NCBI GenBank assembly: GCA_024663395.1
Contig: JANFAH010000017.1
Span: forward strand, 496,001-560,000
Source: Pisolithus tinctorius
Taxonomy: Eukaryota > Basidiomycota > Agaricomycetes > Boletales > Pisolithaceae
Direction of reading: 5' to 3'
Length of the DNA: 64,000 bases
The stretch's first letter is position 1, and every line of letters starts with the position of its first letter. Shown piece after piece: positions 1 through 11,639 of this stretch. A program made the translations under genes and the position numbers. The notes under the pieces were generated by a model, which was not told the origin of the DNA, ran no database searches, and saw only the letters and a program-made list of their open reading frames with translations.

Positions 1-1025
1 AATCTCCTGTAGGTCTTCTGCATCAGTGGTAGTATTCTTTATAATTTTCCCGAGGTGAAGAGACCATCCACATTTATCTAACAGTGAGGGGCTGGCACAT
101 TGCAAAGAGGTGGTGTAAGGCCTACTCTGTCCGCTTTCCCAGCAGGTCTTCATCTGGGGGGAAACAGTCGCTGTCTTCCAGATCATAGTGAAGATAACAA
201 GCAGATGCATCATATCCCTCCACGGGGGTGGGACTAAGGATGAAAACCGAGGCTGAGGGAGCATAATTTTGAAGGGGTTGGTGAACAGAAAACGAGCCTG
301 ATGAAGGGACTCCGCTCAGAGGTCTGCATTTATATATGAAGACTATGGATACTTTAGAACATGGACCAAGGAAGGCAGCCAAGGATCTGAGGTGGGAATT
401 CACTGCTTTCCGCAAACTGTGGCATTACAATTTCCTCACCCAAAGCTCCACAATATTGGCATTCACTGTGAACTTCCTGCGCGAGACTTGGCATTTCCAG
501 GTGGTATTTCCATTGCGACCTTCCCTACCTTACATAAGTAAAATCATGCACTGCAATGGGTGCGACAGCAGAACGAGAGCTACGGGATGAAAACAAGCAG
601 CCTGATTGCGCCCTACATACTGAAGTGTCTGACTGGAACCAAACAACATGACTGCAATTTACTTATTTGTGAATGTATGATAACCAGTACATACATAGTG
701 GCAGATTAAGTGCTCAGCATCGTTCATGACCACATCCATAGAATGGAATAGAAATGGGTGTGTAGAAAGAGCGAATGATCACAAAAAAAGTCATAACAAC
801 AACACAGTTTACGGGACCCCTTCTCGCAGTGTACGAAAATCCTGTATGCAGGTCGAAATAAAGGTCTCACAATATTCTCAAGCACACAGTTAGGTATCTG
901 TACCTTGTTAGATGTCAGCGATCGCTGGCAGTATTTCACCTTGGGCGACGGAATCTGAGATCCACCTCTCGAAAATGTCTCAAAAATGTGTTTCAAATGC
1001 TTTGTTTTTCCAGAGGGACAGACCC
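1..1025. other. Left flank of element A, no gene recognised
   Basis: I find no convincing gene here. Open frames on both strands are under 100 codons and do not resemble families I know. On the minus strand near 430-500 a short block with the spacing E-C-x-x-C-G-A-L recalls the zinc-binding start of Helitron helicase-like proteins, but nothing after it follows that family, so I do not call it. CpG dinucleotides are commoner than in the transposon DNA that follows, so this may be less methylated or non-transposon sequence. Confidence 0.3.
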
Positions 1026-1104
1026 TTCAGTCACATGTAATCCAGAAAGTGGGTCATCTGACATGCACATTTGGTCCTGAAAGTGGGACTAACCGACATC
1101 GGCC
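1026..1104 (+). repeat. Left terminal inverted repeat of element A
   Basis: It begins TTCAGTCAC and ends CCGACATCGGCC. It is the reverse complement of 17408-17486 with about 8 mismatches in 79 positions and no gap. Several mismatches are transitions, including C/T at position 34 where the right end keeps a CpG. Confidence 0.8.
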
Positions 1105-1139
1105 TATAGACCCTGATGGTGGATAGGCCAACATGTTGG

Positions 1140-1500
1140 AGGGAGGTCGGCCGACCTCACTGGGGGATGGATCCACACCCTAGAAGTGGTGTTGGCTGAC
1201 CTCACTGGGGGATGGATCCACACCCTGGAAGTGGTGTCGGCCGACCTCACTGGGGGATGGACCCACACCCTGGAAGTGGTGTCGGCCGACCTCACTGGGC
1301 GATGGATCCACACCCTGGAAGTGGTGTCGGCCGACCTCACTGGGCGATGGATCCACACCCTGGAAGTGGTGTCGGCCGACCTCACTGGGCGATGGATCCA
1401 CACCCTGGAAGTGGTGTCGGCCTACCTCACTGGGCAATGGACTCACACCCTGGAAGTGGTTCAGCCGATTTCACTGGGGGATGGACACAGACCTCACCAC
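1140..1500 (+). repeat. Subterminal 45-bp tandem repeat array, left end
   Basis: About seven to eight units of 45 bp. Each holds the core CCTGGAAGTGGTGTCGGCCGAC followed by a 23-nt stretch running CTCACTGGG(G/C)GATGGATCCACAC. Units differ by single bases, many in the CpGs of GTCGGCCGAC or GGGCGATGG. The open frames across the array on both strands exist because 45 is a multiple of three. A likely role is transposase binding, by analogy with subterminal repeats of other cut-and-paste transposons; this is inference. Confidence 0.85.
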
Positions 1501-1781
1501 CTGGAAGTAGGGTTGGCCAAACCCTGAAAATTCCCTTGGCATAATCAATTGCTTGTCAATTTAGATGTTACCAGAAGTATTGACTCTGATGACACTTCCA
1601 GATGGACATACCCCCTGAGACCAGTGTTGGCCAACCTCACTGGGGGGTGGCCTTACCCCCTGAATCCATGGCCATTCTTCACCTCCAGGTGATGTCAGTG
1701 ATCTCACAGGGTTTGAAACTTGCAATGAGCATGGGTAGCCATATATAGGGATCCTTTTGATTCACACCATCTACAGTTTAT
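1501..1781. other. Degenerate subterminal repeats and 3' flank of the HMG-like gene
   Basis: No gene is visible. Near 1619-1645 a diverged unit (GTTGGCCAACCTCACTGGGG) shows that the array once extended further inward. The rest is AT-rich spacer before the end of the minus-strand HMG-like gene. Confidence 0.4.
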
Positions 1782-4160
1782 TTATAGACCAAGACCCAGA
1801 GCTCTCTTGGTTGGTTGACGAGCTCTAGTTGATTTCTTGCTTGCCTCTTCACCCTCCTTTGCCATCTTCTGATCAACATCCCCACTGCCTCCCCTTTTTC
1901 TTTTCCTCACATCCTTTCTTGTATTCTGGGATTCCTTCATGCCACCCCCCTGGGTGGGACAGGAATCCCCTGCACTGACCCCAGTTGTTTCCTGTGCACC
2001 AATCCCTCTGCTTGAGCCACCAGAATTCTGCTGCAGTCTTGCAACTACCAGCCCCACTGCACCCATAACATCTTCCCCCTTGTGGATATCAAGACCTGAG
2101 CCTAGCAAAAAGCCCAGATTAGCAGCTTCAGGGTCATCTGATTCTATGTCCTGTGCTCTTTTGCACTCCCTCCACAACAAACCAAATCCCAGTACAATGG
2201 TAAGACCTTTTTGGGTGGATGCAAACTTTTCACTTTGCAATTGATACAGTGCCTTCCAGAAGGAATCCCCATTGCCATGCATCTCCTGGGGCAAATACTG
2301 GGCACTCCAGGCCCAAGATGCCCAGACAGGCAGGTTGACTGGTCCAGCATCAGGTTCCTGTACAAAATGTTTGTTAACCTGGTATTTGAAGAAAGTTTAT
2401 CACTTACTGTCTCTGGCAAGCCATCTACAAGCTCAACAAGTTCCTGGTACCTGGGCATGATGCAAAGGGACTTTAAATATTTCACCCTGTCCCCATTTGC
2501 ATGACAAGCAGGGCTGGATTCATGAGGGGTATCTTCAGATGGGGCCCTCCCAGAGTCAAGGATATCCTGGGCCCCTGATGAAGTTGCTATAGGGGTCATA
2601 CCAGCCCCACCAATTTCTTCCCCTAAATCTGAGGGCTTGGCCTCCACCCCAGCTTCACTGTCCTCCCCAGGGCTCATCCACTCTCTCTTTTTGGATGGGG
2701 TTTTCCTGTTCCAGGGCCTTCCCAATGGCTCGTCCTCCTTTTTGCACTTGATGAATGAAACAATCACCTTATCCTCCTCCTCTTGGGAATTCCAATGATT
2801 CCAAAGCATCCACATGTTGGCCTTGGTCCATTTTGAAGGATCTTTCATCATGAATCCTTCTGGGATGGAATCAGAACTCAGATACTCCAAATGGGACTTG
2901 ATAAGCAGGCCCCAGGGAACCTTGGCCTTGGGCTTCCCTGTAAACTTTGCTATGTTTCCAACTTCCATCAACAACTGTAGATGCACTTGACAATCAAGAA
3001 CATACCATAGGCAGCCTGGAAGACCATTCTTGCCAAACTCTGCTGGACCTTGAGTTTCTGACCAGTCCAAGCTGGTACCTCTGGGTTTCCTTCATCATCC
3101 AAGGCTATCTCCACCTTTGGATTCTCATCATTCAAATCTTCCTCAGCTGAGTATGGAATCAACCTAGGTACACATATTACATTGATCACCAATGTTTATC
3201 ACTTACCAGCTTCAGTCAAAAGATAATTGGTTAACATTTGCTCTCCCTTTAGAACCCAATCCTTGGTGGGCTCTGAAGACTCTGAGAAGGCCTTCTTCCC
3301 ATCAGGGGGTTGTGTTTCAAAGCTAGGTTTCTTCATTAGCATTGGATAGACAAGGTAAAGGGGAACCTACACTGCCATCTTGATCTGAGAATCAGTAGTC
3401 TCATGAGCCAGAAACATCACTATATTTGACCCCATGGTCCTCCTGACTGTTTCAATAAAGTCTCTGGCCATGTTGGGAAAATTTTTTCTCCTGTACCTGA
3501 ATTATTGCATGATTAGTATAAGACATTTGAAGTAGACCAGCACTGACAATTCATGAGTTTCTTTTGGAGCTCCCAACTTATTCCACTTGGAAGCAGCCCT
3601 CCCTGCTTCAGCCTTCTTGTCATCTGCAAGAGACTCCCACCACTGTTGGATGATTTTGGTCCTCTGACCTATGGTCTTGGGGTCCTTGGTGTCCCTCCTC
3701 TCCCTATCATAGGCATCCATGTCCTCTTTGAAGAGCTGCTGGGAGGCAGTAAATTCAGTGAAGGGTTTTCTGTAATTTCCAGCCTTGGTAGGTCTGGTCC
3801 TCTCCTCTCTGCCATCCTCATCCTCACCAGTCCCAGGCTGCTCCTTCCTCTTGTCTGTTGCAGCCAGGATGCTCTCAATGATGTGTTCCTCATCATCCTG
3901 GTCTTCAGGGTCTAGTTCTGGCAAAAACACCCTTCTGATGGCCTAAATACACTTGAGATATGTGAAACTTGATGAAAAAGATACCCTACCACTCTCAAGT
4001 TCTGGGGCAATTCCACAGATCCTGAAGATGCTTGCTGAAGGATCTGGGATTTCACATCAGCCAGGATCTGGGCCCTGAGGTCAGGATTCCCTCGGGCATC
4101 TGTGTACTGCTCCACATAGGAGGACAGCAGATCAGAGTAGACTTCAGACCAATCAGCCAT
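1782..4160 (-). CDS. HMG-like accessory protein of KDZ element A
   Basis: A multi-exon minus-strand gene starting at an ATG at 4160 (MADWSEVYSDLL). An early intron is suggested by a TATTTAG acceptor before the block beginning AIRRVFLPELDPED. The block at about 3570-3780 (start TEFTASQQLF, then WWESLADDKKAEAG and SKWNKLGAP) has the shape of the divergent HMG-like domain reported for proteins carried by KDZ transposons. A later block (2700-2940) with PWGLLIKSHLEYLSS and W-rich segments matches, in layout, the HMG-like protein at 29970-32211. The end is basic and serine/lysine rich, closing at 1782. It is co-oriented with, and just downstream of, the KDZ gene, so it may be co-expressed. Exon joins are not resolved and in-frame breaks may exist. 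Identification rests on layout and position. Confidence 0.6.
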
Positions 4161-4393
4161 GAGAGAATAAAATCAGGGGGATAATTAGCAGCACAGATGA
4201 TGGAGGTTGGAAGCAAGGTGAAAATTTTTCAGCCTTTCCCAATTTAGGCAGGAGGTTGAAGTTTTCGGCCATCACTCTTTTAGGAAAGGTACCATTATGG
4301 TATGATTGTTTTGATGTATTTGCTATTCACTTTGATTCAGATACCAAGTGCAAAGCAAGGGTAATCGGAAAACTATACACATATACCCATGTT
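4161..4393. other. Spacer between KDZ-A 3' end and the HMG-like gene
   Basis: AT-rich spacer between the end of the KDZ frame and the ATG at 4160. It probably holds the KDZ 3' end and the upstream region of the HMG-like gene. No motif can be assigned. Confidence 0.4.
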
Positions 4394-7300
4394 CTAAATA
4401 CAATCCATTTGTTTACCTTGGAACATCAATTGGGCCTTTTTGGAAAAGTCAGTCCACAACACTATCTGCTTATGAGCATAAGCCTTTTTCCCTGGTTCCA
4501 ACAATTGTAGAGCCCTTTTCTCCCATATGTCCTTCTGGAACTCAAACCATAAGATGGCCCAAACCATCTCATGCCTCACCAATGACAATTCTTCTTTCCA
4601 CCTGTCCCTTCTTGCCCTTGCTTTGAGCCAGTTGATCCTGTAAACTGCCCCACAATTTATTGGTGAGATTTTTTTGAGTAGTATTAACACTTACACTCCT
4701 CCATTAAACCCCCCTTCTCAGCATTCAGTTGACCCTGTTCACCATCCATCATCCAAAACCATGCCATTTTGCTGGTTCCCTGCCCAAACTGGTTCTCCTC
4801 TGTAACATCCTTACTCACTGCCAGGTCCTGGGGCTGAATAGCCTGATATTTTTGTCCAATCTCTTGATTGGGTTCCAACTGGAGAATGGCCTGCCTTGCC
4901 CTCTGATAACTTCTGACCTGCTTGTTTATCCAAGCCACCACTTTTTGGATGTCCTGCTTGGTTCTTGTACCTTCCCTAGTTGATTGTGCACTGCGGAAGT
5001 TCTGTCTGTATAACATTGCCTTGTGTCCAAGGTTGGTTCGGAGCTGGTCTAGACAATCATTAGCTTGCCCAATCCTGAGTTCCATTTCTTCTTTGAGGAG
5101 GTCATGAAGGCCAAGCTCCATCAGTTTGGTTGCTCCAATGGATGAGGGCATCCATATACTCATGAGCTCAGCAGGTAGCTCCTCTCCTTCTTCTGTAGCC
5201 TCCCAATCCTCATCACCTTCCCAGTACTCTCCATTGTCATCAATTTCTTCACCTTGCCCAAGGAATGCTGGATCATCCTGGGGTATGAAGACATCGTCCA
5301 CCTCCAAACCTTTGAGAAATGCCTGGCTGGTGCCATGGAATTTGTCAATCCTGGCAGAAAGTCTTTTTCTTTTCTCTGAGACTTTGATTTCTTGTCTGGT
5401 AGACATGTGGCTCTGTCTAAGCTCAGATCTTAGCTGGTCCCTGCAGGTCTGGTTAGCAACCTATTGCTTCTGGAAACCACAGACCATACTGTGCATCCTC
5501 TATGCTAATTCCTTCCACAAGCCAAGCCACAGAACCATGGCTCCCTGGGGACACAGGTGGATTTTTCATGAGCTTTAACTGCACTTCACCCATGGTAGGG
5601 GCTACAGGCCATCAGACATGCCCAGGGTTTCTTAGGAACATACTGACCTTTTTCCCCTTTCAACAAATAAATGTCTAGGGAATCACCTTGATTTGCTTCT
5701 GCCTCAAGAACATCCGACTCCCATTGGGCAAGTTGGCCAGGGTCTAGAACAGCTGTCAACTGCTCATATGCCTGATTCATTTCTTCTAGGCACTTGTGTG
5801 AGGTCTTGTATTTTTTCAACAGTGCAGGAACTGAGATGTACAGGGTAAATTAACTTCTCTTTGAAGAAAAGGTCTCTCACCCATGTTGACAATTTTTTTC
5901 CAGTTAGAATCTCTCATATGGTCATCATACACTTCTTGTCTGTGGGCCTGAGTCATAGACCTTGCAGTGGGAGAGATCTTATTGAATGGAGCCCACAATG
6001 TCTCCAAAATTTCACCATCCAGATGACCAGCACCCTTGATAAAGTTGAGGCTATATCTTGGAAAGCAAGAGAGTTTGTGGGCAGCAAGATGAAACTTCCC
6101 CACAGCAGGAATGATTTCCAGGGAGGGAGGGAGATGGAGAGAGCAGCTGGATTTTACCCAACTCTGGAAGTTAATACTCCACTGGCACCCAACATCATAA
6201 ATGACAAGGGCCTTTGTGATGCTTTCTGAATGATAATCAAGAGCACTGCAGATGGAGTAATCTGTGTTCATGTACCTAGCACAAAATGAGTTCCAAAGGC
6301 TTCCAGTACATCCATCAGGTCCACTCACTTTTCCCCTTTCTGAAAGTCCACCACAGAATGGGGAACAAAGCAACCATGCCGAGCACAGGCTGTGGCACCA
6401 ATCCCAGTGGACCAGAGATTGGACTTGTTAATATTAGTGTCATGACCATGACACCAGCGTAAGCCCCTAATACCTACTCCGCCCTCCTCCGACATGTTCC
6501 TGTGCTTCTCCGCCCTCCTCCGACATGTTCCCGCGCTCCTCCGACCCTCCCGACACATCTCCACACCTCTCCGAGGTCCCCTGTCCATGTTCTGACCAAC
6601 TCCGCTCAACTCCGCCCTAAGGTTGGTCACGTGGGCTGTCGGACTTGCGGCCCTGCATTCTAGATAGGGTTCTGCCCTCGTGTCAGTTTTCTCCATTCTT
6701 CTGCTTCTTCGGTATTTACCCTCTCTTCCTCGTTGTAGTAGTTTCCTTGTCTCAGTTAAGGTCCCCGTTGTCCCTACTCTCTATCCCTTGTGTCGGAAGG
6801 ACTCTAACCCACTATACACTTATTGGTTTACATTCCATACTGCACCGCCCTTGACCTACATCGTATATAAGGCCATGTAGTACTCCGATGTAATCAGTAT
6901 GAATATTGAATAAAGTCCCCACTTTCGACTCCCTCTCAGTCCCCTCCGGAGTTTTGTCTCCACTTCCTCTGAGTCCGCTCCACCTCTGAAATACGAGGGC
7001 TGAGCTCGCGCAAGGGGGCAGCGCACTAGCTGAACCCAACACCCTCTCATCCGACCTCCGACCTCTGACCTCCGACTCCGACTCCGAGACTTTCCTTCAT
7101 ACCCCTCCGCTCACTGTTCGTCGAATATCTCACCACCCAGTGGTCGGATTCGCTTCGGACTTTGACCGCTGTACTCCGCAGCCCAACCCGCTCCAACTCC
7201 GCCCTAGGAAGGAGCCAGGGGTGTTGTCCGACTTTGACAATTAGCAGCATTGATTGCCCTGTGATTGCTGCAGGTGGATCTCTACCAGTACAGTGGGTCA

Positions 7301-8801
7301 TTTAAACTCCATGACCTTGGGACAACTCACCTCCTTGTTATCCAAAGACTGCTCAAGATGGGCCTGGTAGGGCTTTTCAGCAACCATGTAACCAGTTCCA
7401 TCTGATAATGACACATCCAACTCAGGCTTGTTCATTTTCATATGCTGAGCAGTGAAGTTGCCATCCATGACATATTGCCTCATTATGGTATCACTAAGGG
7501 GGGAGGGGAGTTAGAAATCAAAACCCTACAGATTATCACTCCATACCTGTCATATCGGGTTTTCCAATCTGGAGGTAAATTAATACCTGGTTGTGGGCAG
7601 GCAGGACAAAAGAGTGCAAGTTCTCCTTGTCTAGGATCTTGTTCTTTATCATGACCAAAGCCAAACCATTTCCTATGTTTCAAATCCCTCCACAGTCTGG
7701 AAACCCTCATCAGCTCTCAGTACCTGTCCTAATTGGAAATGAATGCATTAATAGAACCCCCTAAGAGCAAATAGTGCATGGCACTCAACTGGTATACAGT
7801 CAGGAAATGCATTGTTGGTGAACCTCTTCAGCTTCTGATAGAAACTCATAGCTGAAGTCTTGCATTCCAGGGCATCAATGAGAAAGTGATTAAGAACATC
7901 AAAGGTGAAAGCAGTCTTGGGCTTTGTTATACTGGCTGGAAAGAGTCTTTCCCTGAGTAAATCAAGGTGCCAGTCCATTGGATCTGACCCAGGGCAATTG
8001 CACCAAGAAATCTCATGAGTGAAAATTCCTTCTGTGTGCACTATGGTCATTTTTGATCTGAAGGATCTCCTGCTACCAGAGGTTAACATGGAGGCTACAG
8101 GATATGACTGCCATTGACCTGTAATTGGGAGGCCCTTCCCCAGAAGTATAGCCCAACTCCTCTGAGTCTGGATCCTGATTCTGTCTGTTTTGAGGGCAAG
8201 GATGACCCCCATGGCCAATGTGCCAAAGGAACCCAAGTGCCATCAAAGAGGTAGCCTGGTAATGAGTAGCATTCCATCTTTGTACCTTGTGGAATGGAAG
8301 ATTTTGATGCACTTTCACAGCACAAGGACCACACCAGGCATGCACACCAATGCAGGACATGCATCTGATACTTCCTTCTGCCTGACAGCACTGCTCACAT
8401 ATCCCCCCCTTAGCCAGCTGCTCTCCCTCGAGAATGACTTTGAGATATTCTGCTCTCCAAGGCAGCCATTCTCTGATGAAATCATTTTGACTCTAGGGGA
8501 TAATTTAGCCAATGCAGTATCAGGCAAAACTTCCCACCTTGGTAACCCTCCTAGTATTTGGGGTATCTTCCTCATCATTCCAGTCCAAGGTAGGCATGTC
8601 AAAGGAGTCTGGGACAACATTTTGGGAGCCTATTGTCCTGGGGGTCCTTGGAGTTGAAGGTTGACTCTGAGATGGGAGGTAGAGGTGTCTAGCATCCACC
8701 TCCTTGTAGGTGTCCTTTCCTCTCCGGGTTTTAGTGACTTCAAATTTATACAAACCTCCTGCAGAGCTTTTGCCAAGGACTTTGGTTCTACGATGACGCA
8801 T
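4394..8801 (-). pseudogene. KDZ transposase of element A, split by a solo LTR
   Basis: A DDE/RNase-H-fold transposase of the KDZ family, in pieces along the minus strand. The N-terminus starts at an ATG at 8801 (MRHRRTKVLGKS). At about 8240-8400 lies the CxC2-type cysteine cluster (C-x2-C, RCMSC, WCGPC, then H and PFH). A WCNCPGSD block follows (about 7990), then GELALFCPACPQPGIN (about 7600), MDGNFTAQHM (about 7450), the YDVGCQWSINF block (about 6190) and GEILETLWAPFN (about 5990). The conserved acidic residues of those last three blocks are the probable catalytic triad. The C-terminus (5406-4394) has the LGLHDLLKEEMELRIGQAND and INWLKARARRDRW segments typical of the family. The gene is interrupted at 6438-7239 by a solo LTR with a 5-bp duplication. 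Apparent frame breaks are partly introns. It is inactive as it stands, unless an intact copy acts in trans. Confidence 0.9.
6438..7239 (-). mobile_element. 802-bp solo Ty3/Gypsy LTR inside KDZ-A
   Basis: Starts TGTCATGACC and ends TTTGACA, and is flanked by the 5-bp duplication ATTAG (6433-6437 and 7240-7244). It interrupts the KDZ reading between two conserved blocks; the homologous KDZ at 34124-34250 runs straight through. It contains a TATA-like CGTATATAAGG (6861) and an AATAAAG (6911), in the order expected for U3-R in plus orientation. CpG is well retained. A CpG-poor relative sits in both arms of the palindrome at 44258-44926 and 45804-46472. The internal region was presumably lost by LTR recombination. 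Confidence 0.85.
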
Positions 8802-8945
8802 GATTGAGCACAGGAAGAGTCAAAAGCAAGGTTTTCAGCTGTATTGAAAATTTTTCATCCCCAAAACAACACCACACAAGTCCAGAACAAGGTTATCAAA
8901 TGTATTTAAAATATTTGTACCCAAAAATTGCCACTAAAATGTGTT

Positions 8946-10290
8946 TTAAGTGTATCTGACAGCCAACCCAAGAATGTCCTTTTGGGTAGTCCATGCTGGT
9001 CTTGTGACCTTGAGTCGGTCATGTACTTTGTCCTTCATATAATGCACCAATGCAATTCTTTCTCCCTTCTCCCACTTTGGCACAGAATGTTGAAGGATTT
9101 TTCCTGATAGGAAAATCATGGTGCCTGGGGAATAAGCCAGTTTGGCCCCCAGATCTGGAATAAGGAATTTAGCATTGTGAGAACCCAGGCTCACTAATGA
9201 ATCCAGAAGGGTTGGGGTGGATGTGACATCTCGGTGAGAGGGAGTTTCCTGATTGACAATAATATCAATGTTGGTATAGACCGATGGCCAATCCAGGGAT
9301 ATCTCATTCTCCACCCTGCCAGCCTTGGCCAACATTGCTTGATCACCAGCCCTGGCCATATCTGGCAATGAGACCTTTGCTATATTGCTCCAGAAGTGTT
9401 CCACATAAGAAATCTTGAGCAGCCATTCCCTATTGGCTTTCTGTTTGAGGGATGTGCTTTGATAGAGTGTATCAACCAACCTCTTTAAATTTGTCAGCCC
9501 CTACCATGGAAATCACAGCACCTGGACAAACCTCATGGGCCTGTTGGAATGTGGCAGGAGACATGGAAATCCTGCCATGTCCATACATGACTTGGTCAAC
9601 AGGCTGATGCTTATGGCCATATCGTTTGTTAAGCTTGCTTTTGTCTTTTGGCTTGTTCTTGGGCTCAGTCTGAAGATTGTCTTTTATGGAAAGGAGAAGG
9701 GAATTGAGAAGTTCCTATGATATAAAAGCTGTAGTGAAGGGTTGTCAGAGAATGAAAACACTCACTATCCGTGCATCTGGGACAATACCAGGCAGATACC
9801 ATACTATCACCCTGCCATGCACATCCAGAACTGTGGCAGGAGCATTGATATACCCAATTTTTGGGTTTTCAAAATGGATGGTCCTGTCCTTGGCATGCAC
9901 CAATGGTTCAGAAAACCTGTCTGCATCCCAATGCAACACATCTATTAAGGGTCAGACTTGGATCACTTGGAATTGTTGTGGAAATCACCTACAGGGATTG
10001 AGGATGGCATGTGTAATGACTGCGGATGCCAGCCTAACTTCCAAAGATGTAATAGCATCTGAAGTTAGACCAGATTCCCCTTGCAATGTTGCCCTGACTT
10101 GGGTTAACTCAGCCAAGGATCGAAGTCTATTATCCAACTAAATACATAGCAAGTGTAGCATCACTGCTTATGGCTTACCTTGGCTTCCTGAGCTGGTGAT
10201 TTGAGAAAATAGAGCTGGAAGAGATCATAGGGACTGTTCCAAAGGCAGCCTTCAGCATTCCAACCACCATTGTATGCAGGGAATCATCCA
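8946..10290 (-). CDS. TET/JBP-family dioxygenase of element A
   Basis: A 2-oxoglutarate/Fe(II)-dependent oxygenase of the TET/JBP family, expected to oxidise 5-methylcytosine in DNA. The catalytic C-terminus lies at 8946-9479: the metal-binding H-x-D is in PSHRDVTSTP (about 9225), the distal His in LQHSVPKW and the 2-oxoglutarate Arg in GERIALVHY (about 9060). Upstream exons (9540-10290) include LYFLKSPAQEAK, LDNRLRSLAELTQVRATL and IGYINAPATVLDVHGRVIVWYLPG, separated by short introns with GTAAGC, GTAGGT and GTGAGT donors. The true start is not resolved because the most upstream block meets a TGA in frame. A one-base frame change near 9485 precedes the catalytic block and is shared with the copy in element C. 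Co-oriented with KDZ, 145 bp upstream of it. Catalytic residues look intact. Confidence 0.85.
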
Positions 10291-10775
10291 TGATGATGTG
10301 GGGGGTGTTGGAAAAGTCAAAGGAAAATTTTTCAACCACGAGAAAAATAGTTAAAAATCACTCAGTACATAAGTTGGAAGTTATTCTCCACAAGGGACCT
10401 TGCTTGACTTGGGGGAAGATCCAGAATCCAGAAACCCAACTTAGTCTACTAGATACACCATGTTTCTTGAAACATCTAGTCATGTAAGCAGGGGCCTGGA
10501 ATGGTGCAATCAAACTCAGCAGCAGTTGAACTCCAAGTCAATCCAGTCCAGCAATCTCTTGAGCATCATGGGAAACCATGGAACACCAATACTAATCTAG
10601 CAATCTAGCAACATCCAACAGCTAGGAACACATCCAGTCAGCATTTGAAGGGAAGATGTTGGGTTGCTAGTAATGCCATTGGCAAGCTCTTGAGCATCAA
10701 AGGGAAACCTTGCTTAAGAAGATCAGCCATGGAACACCAGTGCTAATCTAGCACCATCCACCAGCCAGGCAGACT

Positions 10776-10882
10776 GACATGAAACAATACACCAAGTCAT
10801 TTGCTAAGGTTAGGGTTAGAAGGAGACTTGCATGAAGAAATACACCAAGTCTTATGCTAGGGTTAGGGTTAGCACATGCTTC
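10776..10882 (-). repeat. Two short repeats carrying TTAGGG telomere-like motifs
   Basis: Two about 50-bp copies (from ACTGACATGAA and from CTTGCATGAAG) share ATACACCAAGTC, then GCTA(A/G)GGTTAGGGTTAG. TTAGGG is the common fungal telomere repeat, but only about two units occur per copy. The same sequences are at about 62430-62535 in element C. Confidence 0.6.
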
Positions 10883-11337
10883 ATTCAAAAAAAGAAGCAT
10901 AGATTCCCTCACAGCATTCAAATCCAATCAAAGCAGTGGCATTTACAAGGTCATACATAAATTCAACTACAGTTACAATTTCAACTACAAAGGTATAATG
11001 GTTTCATAAGAAACCAAGGCTTGCCTGCATTCCAGAGGGGGCCCTCCTCCAGAAGTACAGTTGGGCCAATAAAAACTGTCCTCAATTCAACCAAGTTCCC
11101 AAAAAAGTGCACAAAAGCTGATAACAAAGATCCTAAAAACACATTAGCATCAACACAACTTTGCAAAGTTCACATACCTGAGGTGCACTATTTATTCACC
11201 AGGAGTCAAAGACAAACAGCTCTAGAAAGTTTATGTCAGTACAACATAGATTATACAGAAGTTGAATACTCACTACACCAAAGCCTGACCAACTAGCTAC
11301 TACCAATATATACCAACACATACCACACAAAAAAACG

Positions 11338-11480
11338 TCATAGGCTGACCCACACAGGTGGGTACAGACCAAATAAAACATCATAAGCTGACCTACAATG
11401 TAGGTACAGACTAGCCCCCAGATCCCATGAGCTGGCCTACAATGTAGGCACAGACTATTCCCCCAGACCCAACATATTAC
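11338..11480. repeat. Three tandem hairpin-forming repeats (about 45 bp)
   Basis: Three units beginning GCTGACC/GCTGGCC each contain a short inverted repeat followed by TACAGAC or CACAGAC. Two have CCTACAATGTAGG; the first has CCCACACAGGTGGG. The period of about 45 bp is similar to that of the subterminal arrays. Counterpart in element C: about 61830-61972. Confidence 0.6.
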
Positions 11481-11639
11481 CCAACAACCAAAAATTGTGC
11501 TGGCCAAGCACAATCTAAGGTCAAGGGTAGCCCCTCCCTACATCCTGTAGCTGCAGACTACAGTCAATAGTGAGGCGCCAAGGATGCTGCAAAGTAACGG
11601 TAATCAAGTAATGTGAAAATTCTGGGATCAGAGGTGCCA

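Noticed and set aside
1..600. Possible Helitron fragment (E-C-x-x-C-G-A-L on the minus strand)
   Set aside because: Only one short motif fits; no helicase or Rep motifs, and following residues do not match.
1140..1500. CRISPR-like look: 22-nt core alternating with 23-nt segments
   Set aside because: The 23-nt segments are themselves repeated, the context is a eukaryotic transposon end, and no cas genes exist.
11021..11296. Short frames around the hairpin repeats (also 62014-62289)
   Set aside because: No conserved features. They lie in the presumed leader and are kept only because the two copies are recent.
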